From NCBI RefSeq assembly GCF_020034655.1, contig NZ_JAIQDJ010000001.1, positions 620,001 through 684,000 on the forward strand: DNA of 64,000 bases, in the 5' to 3' direction. Made by a program: the position numbers and the translations under genes. This stretch comes from Thermomonas beijingensis. Lineage in GTDB: Bacteria; Pseudomonadota; Gammaproteobacteria; Xanthomonadales; Xanthomonadaceae. Shown in pieces: positions 34,677-44,618 of the stretch. Position 1 is the stretch's first letter. Each line of letters begins with the position of its first letter. Below the pieces are notes generated by a model. The model did no database searches and was not told where the DNA came from. It was given only the letters and a program-made list of their open reading frames with translations.

Positions 34677-36191
34677 TCAGCGCTTGCCGCCAAAAATGCC
34701 GCCCAGCAGCCCGCGCATGATCTGCCGGCCTACTTGGCTGCCCACGGTGCGGGCGGTTTGCTTGGCCATGGATTCGATCATGCCCTGCCGGCGGTTGGTG
34801 CCAAACAGCGCATCTTTCACTGCATCGCCAAAGCCGTGGCTGGCACTCGCTTGGTCCTGTTCGCGGGTCTGCGCTTGCGGGGCTTGTGCTTGTTCGGCCT
34901 TGGCCTGGGCTTTCCTGGCCAGCAATTCCGAGGCGGATTCGCGGTCGATCAAGGTGTCGTACTTGCCACCCACCGGGCTGCCTGCGCGCACTTGCGCACG
35001 TTCGGCATCGGTAATTGCACCCATCCGGCAGCGCGGGGGGGCGATCAAGGTTTTCTCGACCGGCATTGGCACACCCTTGTCCATCAACATCGAAGTGAGG
35101 GCCTCGCCCACACCCAGTTGGCCAATGGTGTTGGCAACATCCAGATCGGGGTTGCTGACAAAGGTTTCAGCGGCGGTTTTCACGGCCTTCTGATCACGCG
35201 GGGTAAACGCACGCAAGGCGTGTTGAACGCGGTTGCCCAGCTGACCCAGGACATTGGCGGGGATGTCATCCGGAAATTGCGAGCAGAAATACACGCCCAC
35301 GCCTTTGGAGCGAATCAACCGGACCACTTGTTCGATGCGCTGCTGCAGTGCGGGTGGGGCATCGTTGAACAGCAAATGCGCCTCATCGAACACAAACACC
35401 AGCTTGGGCTTATCCAGGTCACCCACTTCCGGCAGGGTTTCAAACAGTTCCGACAGCAGCCACAGCAGGAAGCTGGAATACAGCTTGGGCTTCAGGATCA
35501 ATTGATCGGCAGCCAGAATATTGACCACGCCGCGACCGTCGTAATTGACCCGCATGATGTCGGCCAGTTCCAGTGCAGGCTCGCCAAAGAACATTTGCGC
35601 GCCTTCTTGTTCCAGGCGCAGCAGCGCACGTTGAATGGCGCCGATGGATTGCGTGCTGACCAGGCCATACGAGGTGCTGATGTCCTGGCGTTCTTCGGCA
35701 ATCAAATTCAGCAGGGCGCGGAAATCGGCCAGATCCAGCAGCAGCAAGCCACGGTCATCGGCCAGTTTGAACAAGATATCCAGCACCCCGCTTTGGGTGT
35801 CATTGAGTTCCAGGATGCGGCCCAGCAACGTGGGGCCCATTTCGCTCACGGTGGTGCGCACCGGGTGCCCGGCCTTGCCCCACAAGTCCCAGAACACCAC
35901 GGGTGCGGCTTCGTTCTTGTAGTCGGTGATGCCGAGTTGTGCAATGCGCGATTGCAATTTTTCGCTGCTGCTTCCGGGCATCGCCAAGCCTGCGACGTCG
36001 CCCTTCACATCGGCCAGAAACACCGGCACGCCCAAGCGCGAAAAGCCTTCCGCCAACGTCATCAAGGTGACAGTCTTGCCGGTACCGGTGGCGCCGGCCA
36101 CAAGGCCATGGCGGTTGCCGTACTGCGGCAACAACACGACATTGCCGCTGTTTGGGGTGGTGACAGCCTTGCCAACGAAGATAGGGTTCAT
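34677..36191 (-). CDS. HerA-like ATPase of the DUF853 (YjgR) family
   Basis: 504 residues. Walker A is GATGTGKT (about 33-40) and Walker B is KLVFVFDEAHLLF near 263-275. The arginine-finger region follows near SKGVGVYFCSQFPDDIP. The C-terminus is low complexity (Ala/Gln/Lys-rich, about 420-450) and ends in a Gly-rich tail. These hexameric FtsK/HerA-like ATPases are widespread, and their function is not established. ATG 36191 is where the family similarity begins (MNPIFVGKA). Divergent from the transglycosylase gene. Confidence 0.85.
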   Translation of the reverse strand: MNPIFVGKAVTTPNSGNVVLLPQYGNRHGLVAGATGTGKTVTLMTLAEGFSRLGVPVFLADVKGDVAGLAMPGSSSEKLQSRIAQLGITDYKNEAAPVVFWDLWGKAGHPVRTTVSEMGPTLLGRILELNDTQSGVLDILFKLADDRGLLLLDLADFRALLNLIAEERQDISTSYGLVSTQSIGAIQRALLRLEQEGAQMFFGEPALELADIMRVNYDGRGVVNILAADQLILKPKLYSSFLLWLLSELFETLPEVGDLDKPKLVFVFDEAHLLFNDAPPALQQRIEQVVRLIRSKGVGVYFCSQFPDDIPANVLGQLGNRVQHALRAFTPRDQKAVKTAAETFVSNPDLDVANTIGQLGVGEALTSMLMDKGVPMPVEKTLIAPPRCRMGAITDAERAQVRAGSPVGGKYDTLIDRESASELLARKAQAKAEQAQAPQAQTREQDQASASHGFGDAVKDALFGTNRRQGMIESMAKQTARTVGSQVGRQIMRGLLGGIFGGKR

Positions 36192-36316
36192 GGTGATCCG
36201 CAGGGTGGGGGCAAGCTTGGATTCTATAGCGATGCTGAGCGAACGATGACTGCGAAGGTTGCGGCACCTATCTGCGGCGGCTAACCTGCTGCCCCGTGTT
36301 GCATGTTGCTGGTCTG

Positions 36317-37858
36317 ATGAATCCTCGCTTGAAGCACCTCGTTGTTGCGCTGTCGTTGTCACTGTTGGCGGCAGTGTTCACCCCGGCACACTCGGCCGAT
36401 ACCAAAAAAGCGGATGCGGCCGCTGTGGTGCAATTGCAGCAGCGCATGGATGCGGCAGAAAAGCATTATCGCGATGCCATGTTGGCCGAGGACGAGGACG
36501 CCGCGGCCACCGCAACCACCAGTGCGCTGGCGGAAATGAAAGCGGTAGTGGATGCGTGCACCAAGCAGCGCGGCTGCGCCGTGGACACCATGCTGACCAC
36601 CTACGAGCGCCTGCTCAAAGCGACCCCGCAGTTTGACGATGGCATGCCCGCTGCCGATGAAGACCCGTTGGATGAGCGCGATTTCACTGCTGCCAACGTG
36701 CCCGATACCGCCAATGCCGCGTCCTTGCTCAGCGAGGATGGCCAGCGCTTCGTCAAGATGGTGCAGTTCAACCCCGCGGTACAGGCAGGTATTCGACGCT
36801 GGTTGACCGACATGCGGCCATCATTGATGGACAGCTACGAAAACTATCGCTACATGCAGGCGCAGATGGCCCCGGCGTTCAAGCAACATGGCCTGCCGGA
36901 GGCGCTGTTGTTCGGGATCATGGCCAAGGAATCCAATGGCAAGGTGCATGTGGGCTCGCGCGCGGGCGCGGTGGGGCCGCTGCAGTTCATGCCGGCTACC
37001 GGGCGGCGCTTTGGGCTGGGCAATGATGGCAGTGGGTTCGATACCCGCTACGACCCCAAAGCCTCCGCCGACGCGGCGGCGCAGTATCTCAGCGAACGCA
37101 TGGCCCAGCTCAATAACAGCATCGAACTCTCACTGGCTGGCTACAACGGTGGCGAAGGCCGCGCCCTGCGGGTGTTTCGTGATACCGGCGGGCGCAGCTT
37201 CTGGGATCCCGATGTGTACAACCAGTTCCCGGCTGAAACCAAGGACTACGTGCCGATGGTGATTGCCGCAGCATGGTTGTTCTTGCATCCGAAGGAATAC
37301 GGCATCCGCTGGCCCAGCGTCAGTAGCCGCCCGTCCACGATTACCTTGGCGCAGCCGGCATCGCTGTATGAGTTGACGATTTGCCTGGGCAATTGGGGCT
37401 CGCGCGATGGCTACCTGCGTGCACTGCGCAATCTCAACCCGCGCTGGGCCGCAGACGACATGCTACCGGCCGGAACAAGCTTGAACGCGACGTTCCGCAT
37501 CAGCTGGCTGTACCGTTTCAACTGCGCACACGGCCAGCGCATGGCCTTGGCCAAGCAGCTGATGGCCAGCAATGTGCAATCTGCATTAGTGCGGGTGGGC
37601 GAGCCCACACCTGCGGGTAGCCCGCAAGTGGCAGTGGCCACGCCTGCACCTTCCGCAGCGGCGGCGGTGCCGGAACGCAAACCCGCCAAGCCCGTCAAAG
37701 CCAGGCACTACAAGGTCAAGCGCGGCGACACCATGAGTGAAATTGTGCGCAAGTTTGATTGCGATCTGGGTGATTTGGCGCAGGCCAACAAATTGAGGAA
37801 ACCCAGGTACGCGCTGAAGCCGGGGCAGAGTTTGAAGCTGGAGGGCTGCAAGGGCTGA
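36317..37858 (+). CDS. mltD: Membrane-bound lytic transglycosylase, MltD type
   Basis: 513 residues: a signal peptide (1-27), an N-terminal region of unknown fold, then an SLT transglycosylase domain (about 185-330) with catalytic glutamate E205 in IMAKESNGK and the GAVGPLQFMPAT signature. A single LysM peptidoglycan-binding domain is at the C-terminus (about 462-510). It cleaves the glycan strands of peptidoglycan with 1,6-anhydro product formation in the periplasm. MltD of E. coli has two LysM domains and a lipobox; this one lacks a clear lipobox. Confidence 0.82.
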   Translation: MNPRLKHLVVALSLSLLAAVFTPAHSADTKKADAAAVVQLQQRMDAAEKHYRDAMLAEDEDAAATATTSALAEMKAVVDACTKQRGCAVDTMLTTYERLLKATPQFDDGMPAADEDPLDERDFTAANVPDTANAASLLSEDGQRFVKMVQFNPAVQAGIRRWLTDMRPSLMDSYENYRYMQAQMAPAFKQHGLPEALLFGIMAKESNGKVHVGSRAGAVGPLQFMPATGRRFGLGNDGSGFDTRYDPKASADAAAQYLSERMAQLNNSIELSLAGYNGGEGRALRVFRDTGGRSFWDPDVYNQFPAETKDYVPMVIAAAWLFLHPKEYGIRWPSVSSRPSTITLAQPASLYELTICLGNWGSRDGYLRALRNLNPRWAADDMLPAGTSLNATFRISWLYRFNCAHGQRMALAKQLMASNVQSALVRVGEPTPAGSPQVAVATPAPSAAAAVPERKPAKPVKARHYKVKRGDTMSEIVRKFDCDLGDLAQANKLRKPRYALKPGQSLKLEGCKG

Positions 37859-37919
37859 GCCTGCTGGGTCCGGTGATGGGGTTGATTGAGGAAACTTGAA
37901 ACTGGGATGCTATGACGCC

Positions 37920-38276
37920 ATGGCCACCGACACCGATTTCATCGCCTATCTCACGGAACAGGCCGGCTTAGGCGCCCGCCTGACCCACCGCCGCATGTTC
38001 GGGGAATACGCTCTGTACGTGGACGAGAAAGTGGTGGCCTTTGCCTGCGACAACAGCCTTTTCATCAAGCCTTCCGATGCCGTCACGCACTTGGCCGCCA
38101 GCCTGCCAACAGCGCCGCCATACCCCGGTGCCAAAGACTACCCGGTGGCCGACGAACTGCTGGACGATGGTGACCGCTTGCGTGAATTGCTGCTGGAAAC
38201 AGCCGCGTTGATGCCTGAGCCAAAGATGAAGCAAGCAAAGGATGCCAAACCCGCCAAGCCGGGCAAGCGCAGGTGA
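37920..38276 (+). CDS. TfoX N-terminal domain protein
   Basis: 118 residues with a TfoX-N domain: TRRMFGEYAL-type segment HRRMFGEYALYVDEKVVAFACDN, followed by the ALP-like C-terminal part of the domain and a basic tail. TfoX/Sxy regulates competence genes with CRP in some gammaproteobacteria, but the free N-terminal domain is also found in proteins of unknown role. ATG 37920 is preferred to a TTG at 37896. Not evidently in an operon: gaps of about 60 and 88 bases flank it. Confidence 0.75.
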   Translation: MATDTDFIAYLTEQAGLGARLTHRRMFGEYALYVDEKVVAFACDNSLFIKPSDAVTHLAASLPTAPPYPGAKDYPVADELLDDGDRLRELLLETAALMPEPKMKQAKDAKPAKPGKRR

Positions 38277-38364
38277 TGGCGATGTCAGCTCAGACCCGCG
38301 GTCTCATCAATATGGTGATGGCGTGTGCGCACTCCTTGGGCGTGATGGCGTAGATGGAGGCAAC

Positions 38365-38568
38365 ATGAGCACGTCAATCCTGTTGGCAGGTGTGCTGTTT
38401 GGCGCGGTTGGCGTTGGTTACGTGCTGTACGGGCGCAAACAGCGGGCACCGCTGCCGCTGGTGAGCGGCGTGGCGCTGATGGTCATTCCTTATTTTCTGA
38501 GCAATGCGGTGCTGCTGTTTGTGCTGGGTATTGCGTTGGCGGTGCTGCCTTGGGTGGTGCGTCTCTAA
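38365..38568 (+). CDS. Small two-span membrane protein, hypothetical
   Basis: 67 residues with two hydrophobic segments (about 5-22 and 33-64) separated by a basic loop (YGRKQRA). The ATG is preceded by GGAGG at good spacing. No family recognised. It ends 21 bases before the convergent psd gene. The 88 bases in front hold small inverted repeats (AGACC/GGTCT at 38292-38304 and CATCA/TGATG at 38305-38320) of unknown meaning. Confidence 0.6.
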   Translation: MSTSILLAGVLFGAVGVGYVLYGRKQRAPLPLVSGVALMVIPYFLSNAVLLFVLGIALAVLPWVVRL

Positions 38569-38589
38569 GCGGTGCCGTATCAGGCAGCC

Positions 38590-39432
38590 TTAGCCACGCA
38601 GCCCCAACCGCTGCCCCAATTGCACCGGGCTTTCTGCACCCAGCAAGGGTTCCAGAGCGGCCACGCCCTTGGGCAGCAGCACGATGACGGTGCTGCCGTA
38701 GTTGAAGCGGGCCATTTCCGCGAAGCGCTCCAGCGTGATGCCTTTGCCACGATAGTCCTTGCGGGTGATGGCGTCGCCGTAGGCGGGGATTTCCACGCCG
38801 CTCCACACGGTTTCCACGCCGGAGACCAGCAGCGCGCCCACCATCACCTGCACCATGGGGCCGAAGTCGGTGTCGAAGTGGCAGACCAGGCGCTCGTTGC
38901 GGGCGAACAGGCGCGGCACGCCGGCCACGGCGGCGGTACCCACCGAGAACAGCCGTCCCGGCACGTGCACGGTTTCGCGCAGGGTGCCGGTCCACGGCAT
39001 GTGCACGCGGTGGTAGTCGCGCGGCGACAGGTACACGGTGGCGAAGCTGCCGTCGCGGAACGGCGCGGCATCCGCCTCGCTGCCCAGCAGTTCGGCGGCG
39101 GTGAAGCCCTGGCCCTTGGCCTGGAAGATGCGGCCGTCCACGATCGGCCCGCACTGGCTGATGTGGCCGTCGGCCGGCATCAGCAGGGCGCGCGGGTCGG
39201 CGTCGGGCGTGCGCGCACCGGGCTTCAGCGCGCGGGTGAAGAAGGCGTTGAAGCTGGGGTACGCGGTGGGGTCGGGCTCCGCGGCTTCGCTCAGGTCCAC
39301 ACCGAACTTGCGGGTGACCGTGTCGATGAGCCATTGCTTGATCGAATGATTCGTCGAATACGCCAATTTGCGTGCCAGTGACGACAGCAGGCGATGTGGC
39401 AGGACGTAGGTCAGGGCGGTCAGTGGAGTCAT
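38590..39432 (-). CDS. psd: Phosphatidylserine decarboxylase proenzyme
   Basis: 280 residues. The self-cleavage site is GS at 246-247 in [11 protein letters not shown], giving the pyruvoyl-carrying alpha chain, with D88 and H144 as the partner catalytic residues. It makes phosphatidylethanolamine from phosphatidylserine at the inner membrane. The site reads YGST where many members have LGST. Its start overlaps the stop of the SCO gene by four bases (ATGA). The middle of the gene, about 38760-39300, is unusually GC-rich (lines of 70-80%) compared with neighbours near 57%. Confidence 0.92.
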   Translation of the reverse strand: MTPLTALTYVLPHRLLSSLARKLAYSTNHSIKQWLIDTVTRKFGVDLSEAAEPDPTAYPSFNAFFTRALKPGARTPDADPRALLMPADGHISQCGPIVDGRIFQAKGQGFTAAELLGSEADAAPFRDGSFATVYLSPRDYHRVHMPWTGTLRETVHVPGRLFSVGTAAVAGVPRLFARNERLVCHFDTDFGPMVQVMVGALLVSGVETVWSGVEIPAYGDAITRKDYRGKGITLERFAEMARFNYGSTVIVLLPKGVAALEPLLGAESPVQLGQRLGLRG

Positions 39433-40079
39433 TTTACGGTCTTGGTCAGCGTGGCAAGGTCGGCAGCAATGCCCTTCACATCCAGCGGCGGTTGCACCAC
39501 GCCAGCCATCCGCACCTGCGGATCCAGCAGTACCAAGGCGGCGCTATGGTCGATGCTGTAATCGTCGGCGGCACCGCTGGCACCGGGTACTTTCATGAAC
39601 ACCAATGACAGCGAGCGAGCAAACGCTTGCAACTGCGGCAGCGGCGCGGTGGCGGCGAGGGTGTCCGGGTGGAAGGCGTGGGCGTATTGCGCTACCAGCT
39701 GCGGAGTGTCGCGTTCGGGGTCGGCGGAGACAAACAGCAGGCGCGGACGCGTGGTTGCGGGCAGAGTGGCCCATTGCTTCTGCGCGCCGGCCAATTGCGC
39801 CAACGTGGTGGGGCACACGTCCGGGCAATGGGTGAAGCCAAGGAATACCAGCGTCCAGTGGCCTTGCAGTTGGGTGGCTGCGAGCGGCTTGCCGTCGGCC
39901 TGTTGCAGCGTAAACGCCGGCACTTCGCGGGGAGTCGGGAATAGCGTAATGGCCTGCGTTGCGGGCAATGCAGGCATTGGTTGTGCTGGGGTGGCCGGGA
40001 AATACCGTTGTGCGGCCCACACGCCAACGGCAGCCGCCAGTGCGGCCAGACTCAATAGCAGGGCAGGGCGTTTGGCCAT
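39429..40079 (-). CDS. SCO/SenC family copper chaperone-like protein
   Basis: 216 residues: an N-terminal membrane anchor (5-22), then a thioredoxin-like domain. Copper ligands are C85 and C89 (THCPDVCP) and distal H178 (IDHSAALVL). SCO proteins deliver copper to the CuA site of cytochrome c oxidase, or act as thiol reductases, on the periplasmic face. No cox genes are next to it. It is translationally coupled to psd and divergent from prmB. A longer frame extends upstream, but the anchor fixes the start at ATG 40079. Confidence 0.85.
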   Translation of the reverse strand: MAKRPALLLSLAALAAAVGVWAAQRYFPATPAQPMPALPATQAITLFPTPREVPAFTLQQADGKPLAATQLQGHWTLVFLGFTHCPDVCPTTLAQLAGAQKQWATLPATTRPRLLFVSADPERDTPQLVAQYAHAFHPDTLAATAPLPQLQAFARSLSLVFMKVPGASGAADDYSIDHSAALVLLDPQVRMAGVVQPPLDVKGIAADLATLTKTVK

Positions 40080-40127
40080 GGGGATTTCGGAAACGGTCGG
40101 GCCCCCATGATACCTGCGCACCCCCGC

Positions 40128-40133
40128 TATAAT
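40128..40133 (+). promoter_or_regulatory. Candidate -10 box (TATAAT) for prmB
   Basis: A perfect TATAAT 28 bases before the prmB ATG, in the 81-base gap between the divergent SCO and prmB genes. The -35 at the right spacing is weak (CCATGA). Confidence 0.5.
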
Positions 40134-40160
40134 TAACGGTCTTGTCCGCGCGTGGCCGCC

Positions 40161-41099
40161 ATGTCCCTTGAATTGCAAACCATCATCGACCTGATCCGCT
40201 ATGGCGCCAGCCGCTTCAACGCGGCCGGGTTGACCTTCGGTCACAGCTACGACAACGCACTGGATGAAGCCACTCAGCTCACCTTGCACGCGTTGCACCT
40301 GCCGCACGATCTGCCACCGGCGTATGGCAATGCACGGGTAACGGAAGCCGAGAAAGAGGATGTGCTGGGGCTGTTCCTGCGCCGCATTGAAGAGCGCATT
40401 CCCGCCTGCTACCTGACCGGTGAGGCTTGGTTTGCTGGCCTCAGCTTCAAATCTGACCCGCGCGCGCTGGTGCCGCGTTCGCCGATTGCCGAACTGATCG
40501 AAGCTGGTTTTCAGCCGTGGCTGGGCGACCGCGAAGTGCGCCGCGCACTGGATCTGTGCACCGGCTCTGGCTGTATTGCCATCGCGATGGCGCACTACAA
40601 CCCGGACTGGCATGTGGACGGCGTGGACATCAGCGACGATGCGCTGGCGCTGTCACGCGAAAACGAGCAGCGCCTGCAGGTTGAAAATGTGCGCTTTGTG
40701 AAGTCTGATTTGTTTGCCGGGCTGGGTGGGCAACGCTACGACTTGATCGTCACCAATCCACCGTATGTCACCAATGACGAAACCGACGCCCTGCCGCGCG
40801 AATACGCACACGAGCCCGAACTGGGCCTGCGCGCCGGCGACGACGGCCTAGACCTTGCCTTGAAGATTCTGCGCGACGCCCCACTGCACCTGACCGAAGA
40901 CGGGCTGCTGATCTGCGAAGTGGGTGAATCCGAGCGTGCGTTGGTCAAGCTGCTGCCCGAATTGCCGCTGGCGTGGGTGGAATTCAAGGTTGGCCAGATG
41001 GGTATTTTTGTCGCCGAATGCGCTGACTTGATCGCACACAACGCAGCCATCACCCGCTTGGCCAATGCGCGTGAGCATGCGGGGACACGCACCGCCTGA
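40161..41099 (+). CDS. prmB: Ribosomal protein uL3 glutamine methyltransferase PrmB
   Basis: 312 residues. The SAM site is LDLCTGSGCIAIAMA (about 130-144) and the catalytic NPPY is at 199-202; the preceding VPRSPIAELIEAGF and the N-terminal helical domain match PrmB rather than the release-factor enzyme PrmC. It methylates a glutamine of ribosomal protein L3. ATG 40161 is preferred to GTG 40152. PrmB is often next to aroC in related bacteria; here eda follows on the opposite strand. Confidence 0.88.
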   Translation: MSLELQTIIDLIRYGASRFNAAGLTFGHSYDNALDEATQLTLHALHLPHDLPPAYGNARVTEAEKEDVLGLFLRRIEERIPACYLTGEAWFAGLSFKSDPRALVPRSPIAELIEAGFQPWLGDREVRRALDLCTGSGCIAIAMAHYNPDWHVDGVDISDDALALSRENEQRLQVENVRFVKSDLFAGLGGQRYDLIVTNPPYVTNDETDALPREYAHEPELGLRAGDDGLDLALKILRDAPLHLTEDGLLICEVGESERALVKLLPELPLAWVEFKVGQMGIFVAECADLIAHNAAITRLANAREHAGTRTA

Positions 41100-41136
41100 G
41101 GCAGATTGCCCGCGGCCGTGCACACCGCCTGCGGCG

Positions 41137-41784
41137 TTATCGCGCCAGTTGCGATGCCGCCTGCGCCAACTGCCCAATCCGCGCCCAATCGCGCGCTTGG
41201 ATGGCATCGTTTGGCAGCATCCATGAGCCGCCCACGCAGGCCACATTGGGCAGCGCCAAATACGACGGTGCCTTGTGCATATCAATCCCGCCGGTGGGGC
41301 AAAAGCGCGCCATCGGCAGTGGGCCGGCAAACCCCTTGAGTGCGGCCACGCCGCCGCTGGCTTCGGCGGGGAAGAATTTGAAACGCTGCCAGCCGTGTTC
41401 CAGTCCGCGCATCAATTCACCGGCGGTGGCAATCCCGGGAATCAGTGGCGTGGCGCAGTCTTTGGCAGCGTTGTAAAGCGTATCGGTGACCCCGGGGGAG
41501 ATGGCAAACGCAGCCCCGGCCTTGCTGACGGCATCCAGATCACGCGCATTCAATACGGTGCCAGCCCCGACGCAGGCCTGTGGCAATTCGCGCACCAGCA
41601 GGGCAATCGCGTCCAGTGCGCAGGCGGTGCGCAGGGTCACTTCCAGCACCGGCAGGCCGTTATCGGCCAACGCCCGACACAGCGGCAGGGCATCGCCCAA
41701 GTGTTCAATCGTAATCACCGGTACCACCGGTGCGCGGGCAAACACGGTATCGACCAATTGGTTGTGACGGATGGTATCGAACAT
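41137..41784 (-). CDS. eda: 2-dehydro-3-deoxyphosphogluconate (KDPG) aldolase
   Basis: 215 residues forming a TIM barrel. The catalytic glutamate is E48 (LEVTLRT), with R52 for phosphate, and the Schiff-base lysine is K136 in RFKFFPAE. It splits KDPG into pyruvate and glyceraldehyde 3-phosphate, the last step of the Entner-Doudoroff route. It is the final gene of the zwf-pgl-edd-glk-eda run, four bases after glk. Confidence 0.93.
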   Translation of the reverse strand: MFDTIRHNQLVDTVFARAPVVPVITIEHLGDALPLCRALADNGLPVLEVTLRTACALDAIALLVRELPQACVGAGTVLNARDLDAVSKAGAAFAISPGVTDTLYNAAKDCATPLIPGIATAGELMRGLEHGWQRFKFFPAEASGGVAALKGFAGPLPMARFCPTGGIDMHKAPSYLALPNVACVGGSWMLPNDAIQARDWARIGQLAQAASQLAR

Positions 41785-41787
41785 GCT

Positions 41788-42771
41788 TCAGGACTCCGTG
41801 GCGCGTAGCGCACAAGCAGCACCCAACAGGCCGGGGTGGGGATGGGTGATGACGTGGATGGGCACCGATTCCAACAGGGCGGCCATGCGGCCCTTGGCAA
41901 GGAAGCGTTCGCGGAAGGCGCTACTGCGCAGGAAGGGAATGAAGCGCGGCATGATGCCGCCGGCAATCACCACGCTGCGTGCGCCGTGGATCAAGGCGCA
42001 GTCGCCGGCAACACTGCCCAATACCGCACAGAATCGCGCCAATGCTTGTCGTGCGGGGATGTCGTGGCCTTCCAGCGCGGTTTGCACCACGTCGGCGGGG
42101 TCACGCAGTGGTGGCATTTCCAGGCTGGTTTCAGCGCCTGCACTGCGCAGCACGGCATCAATTTCAGACAAGCCTTTGCCGCATAACAGGCGCTCGGTGG
42201 AGGTGCGTCCGTGCTGTGCGGTGAGCCATGCCGAAATGGCACGCTCTTCATCACCAATCGGGGCAAACCCGACATGCCCGCCTTCGGTTTCCACCACCTG
42301 CCAGCCGCATTGCGGTGAGCCCACCAGCAGCGCCACGCCCAGCCCGGTGCCGGGACCCAGCACGCTGATGGGCCCCTGCAATGGGGTTTCGAAGGTGCCG
42401 TGCAGGGTCACCAGGTCATCGGCTTGCAGGGCGGGGATGGCCCACGCCACCGCGCCGAAGTCGTTGAGCATGCGCAATTCGGAAAGCCCCAGCGTGGCTT
42501 GCAACTCGCGCTGTGAGAACGACCATGCACGATTGGTCAGGCGGATCTCATCGCTGCCCACCGGGCAGGCCACTGCCAGTGCGGCGCGGCGCGGCTGCGC
42601 GGATACGCCCGCTAGGTAATGTTCGATGGCGTGTTGCAGGCTGGCGAAATCGGCATTGGCCAATGACTTGGATTCGCGCAGTTCAATGCCGGGTGCGGAC
42701 AAGTCCACCAAGGCAAAGCGTGCATTGGTGCCGCCAATATCGCCCACCAGTGCCAGTGCGGACGTACTCAT
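41788..42771 (-). CDS. glk: Glucokinase
   Basis: 327 residues of the Glk family (PF02685 type, not ROK). The phosphate-binding loop is [12 protein letters not shown] (10-21), the second is [14 protein letters not shown], and the glucose site includes [12 protein letters not shown]. It phosphorylates free glucose to glucose 6-phosphate with ATP and so feeds zwf encoded in the same operon. Its ATG overlaps the edd stop by four bases (ATGA), and eda follows directly. Confidence 0.93.
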   Translation of the reverse strand: MSTSALALVGDIGGTNARFALVDLSAPGIELRESKSLANADFASLQHAIEHYLAGVSAQPRRAALAVACPVGSDEIRLTNRAWSFSQRELQATLGLSELRMLNDFGAVAWAIPALQADDLVTLHGTFETPLQGPISVLGPGTGLGVALLVGSPQCGWQVVETEGGHVGFAPIGDEERAISAWLTAQHGRTSTERLLCGKGLSEIDAVLRSAGAETSLEMPPLRDPADVVQTALEGHDIPARQALARFCAVLGSVAGDCALIHGARSVVIAGGIMPRFIPFLRSSAFRERFLAKGRMAALLESVPIHVITHPHPGLLGAACALRATES

Positions 42772-44618
42772 TCAACTGCACCCAACAGCGCGCTGGCGCC
42801 ATGTTCAGCCGAACCGGCATGGCCGCGCATCAGGCCGAATAATTCACGGCCCATGCCATGTTGGTTGCCGCTTGAATCCAACGGCGCGGCGCTGCGTGCG
42901 GCCCATTCGACGGCATCCACCAACGCATCCATCGTGCCGGCTTCGGCATCAATGCGCACAAGATCGCCTTCGCGCAACTTGGCTAATGCACCGCCGGCCA
43001 CCGCTTCCGGCGTCACATGGATGGCTGCCAATACCTTGCCCGATGCGCCGGACATGCGGCCATCAGTGAGCAGGGCCACGCGCTGGCCACGGTCTTGCAA
43101 TGCGGCCAGTGTGGGCGTGAGTTTGTGCAGCTCGGGCATGCCATTGGCACGCGGCCCTTGACCGCGCACGACAGCAATGAAGTCGCCGTGAAAGTGCTCG
43201 CTCTTGTCCAATTGCCCGGCTTTGAATGCGGCAATCAGCGCATCCTGTGAGTCAAAGATACGCACCGGCGCTTCGTGCTTGCGATATGGCAGCGCCACCG
43301 CAGAAACTTTCACTATTGCGCGCCCCAAATTGCCTTGCAGGCAACGCAAGCCGCCTTCGCTATCAAACGGGTTGGCCATTCCACGCACGATCTCGCTGTC
43401 TTGCGATTGCGCGGGGGCATCGCGCCAGCACAGTTGCAGATCATCCAAATAAGGTTGCTGCGTTTGCTGGCGCAAGTTGCCGCCGTGCACGCAGAGCACA
43501 TCTGCGTGCAGCAGGCCGGCATCCAGCAGTTCGCGGATCACAAAGCCAATGCCACCAGCGGCTTCGAAGTGGTTCACATCAGCTGACCCATTGGGGTACA
43601 CGCGTGCCAGCAGCGGTGTGGCTTTCGACAGCTCGTCCAGGTCACCCCAATCCATCACGATGCCGGCCGCACGCGCCACGGCGACCAGGTGCAGCGCGTG
43701 GTTGGTGGAGCCGCCGGTTGCCGCCAAGCCCACCATCGCGTTGACGATGGCTTTTTCACTCACGACGTGCGCCAACGGACGATACGCATCCCCCAGCGCG
43801 GTGCTGCGTAGGGCTTGTTCGGCCGCAGCCACGGTCAGCGCGCTGCGCAGCGGCGTATTCGGCGGGACGAAAGCGGTGCCGGGCAGATGCAGACCCATTA
43901 CTTCCATCAACATTTGATTGGAATTGGCGGTGCCGTAAAAGGTGCAGGTACCGGGTGCGTGGTACGACGCCGCTTCGGCGTCCATCAATTCGTCTTGCGA
44001 TGCCTGCCCCAGCGCATAGCGTTGGCGCACCTCGGCTTTTTGCTTGTTGGGGATGCCCGATGGCATCGGCCCTGCGGGTACGAAGATCACTGGAAGATGG
44101 CCGAAACTGAGCGCGCCGATCAACAGCCCCGGCACGATCTTGTCGCACACGCCCAGCATCAAGGCGGCATCAAACGTGTCATGCGACAGTGCGACCGCGG
44201 TGGCCATTGCAATCACATCCCGCGAGAACAGCGACAACTCCATTCCGGCGCGGCCCTGGGTGACACCGTCGCACATCGCCGGCACGCCGCCGGCCACCTG
44301 CGCGCTGCCGCCCATGTTGCGCGCCGCCATGCGGATCAACGCGGGGTAGTGCTCCATCGGCTGATGCGCGCTCAGCATGTCGTTGTAGGCCGTCACGATG
44401 CCCAAATTGCCGCCCTGGCCGTAGCGCAGCGCCGGCTTGTCATCGCCACTGGCGGCAAATCCATGCGCTTGATTGCCGCAGGACAGTTTGTAGCGATACG
44501 GGCCGGCCTGGCGTGCCGCATCCATGCGTGCCAGATAGTCGTTGCGCAATACCCGGCTGCGTTCGGTGATGCGGGCGGTGACACGTTCAACGACAGGATG
44601 CAGCGCAACGGTCGGCAT
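42768..44618 (-). CDS. edd: Phosphogluconate dehydratase
   Basis: 616 residues, the full length of the IlvD/Edd family. It contains [20 protein letters not shown], the cluster-binding [16 protein letters not shown] and [14 protein letters not shown], and the later [12 protein letters not shown] and [14 protein letters not shown] signatures. It dehydrates 6-phosphogluconate to KDPG using an iron-sulfur cluster. One base separates it from pgl and four bases of overlap join it to glk. Confidence 0.94.
   Translation of the reverse strand: MPTVALHPVVERVTARITERSRVLRNDYLARMDAARQAGPYRYKLSCGNQAHGFAASGDDKPALRYGQGGNLGIVTAYNDMLSAHQPMEHYPALIRMAARNMGGSAQVAGGVPAMCDGVTQGRAGMELSLFSRDVIAMATAVALSHDTFDAALMLGVCDKIVPGLLIGALSFGHLPVIFVPAGPMPSGIPNKQKAEVRQRYALGQASQDELMDAEAASYHAPGTCTFYGTANSNQMLMEVMGLHLPGTAFVPPNTPLRSALTVAAAEQALRSTALGDAYRPLAHVVSEKAIVNAMVGLAATGGSTNHALHLVAVARAAGIVMDWGDLDELSKATPLLARVYPNGSADVNHFEAAGGIGFVIRELLDAGLLHADVLCVHGGNLRQQTQQPYLDDLQLCWRDAPAQSQDSEIVRGMANPFDSEGGLRCLQGNLGRAIVKVSAVALPYRKHEAPVRIFDSQDALIAAFKAGQLDKSEHFHGDFIAVVRGQGPRANGMPELHKLTPTLAALQDRGQRVALLTDGRMSGASGKVLAAIHVTPEAVAGGALAKLREGDLVRIDAEAGTMDALVDAVEWAARSAAPLDSSGNQHGMGRELFGLMRGHAGSAEHGASALLGAVE

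Noticed and set aside
34650-36284. 544-codon plus-strand open frame opposite the HerA-like ATPase gene
   Set aside because: Antisense of a gene with Walker A and B motifs; its own translation matches nothing.
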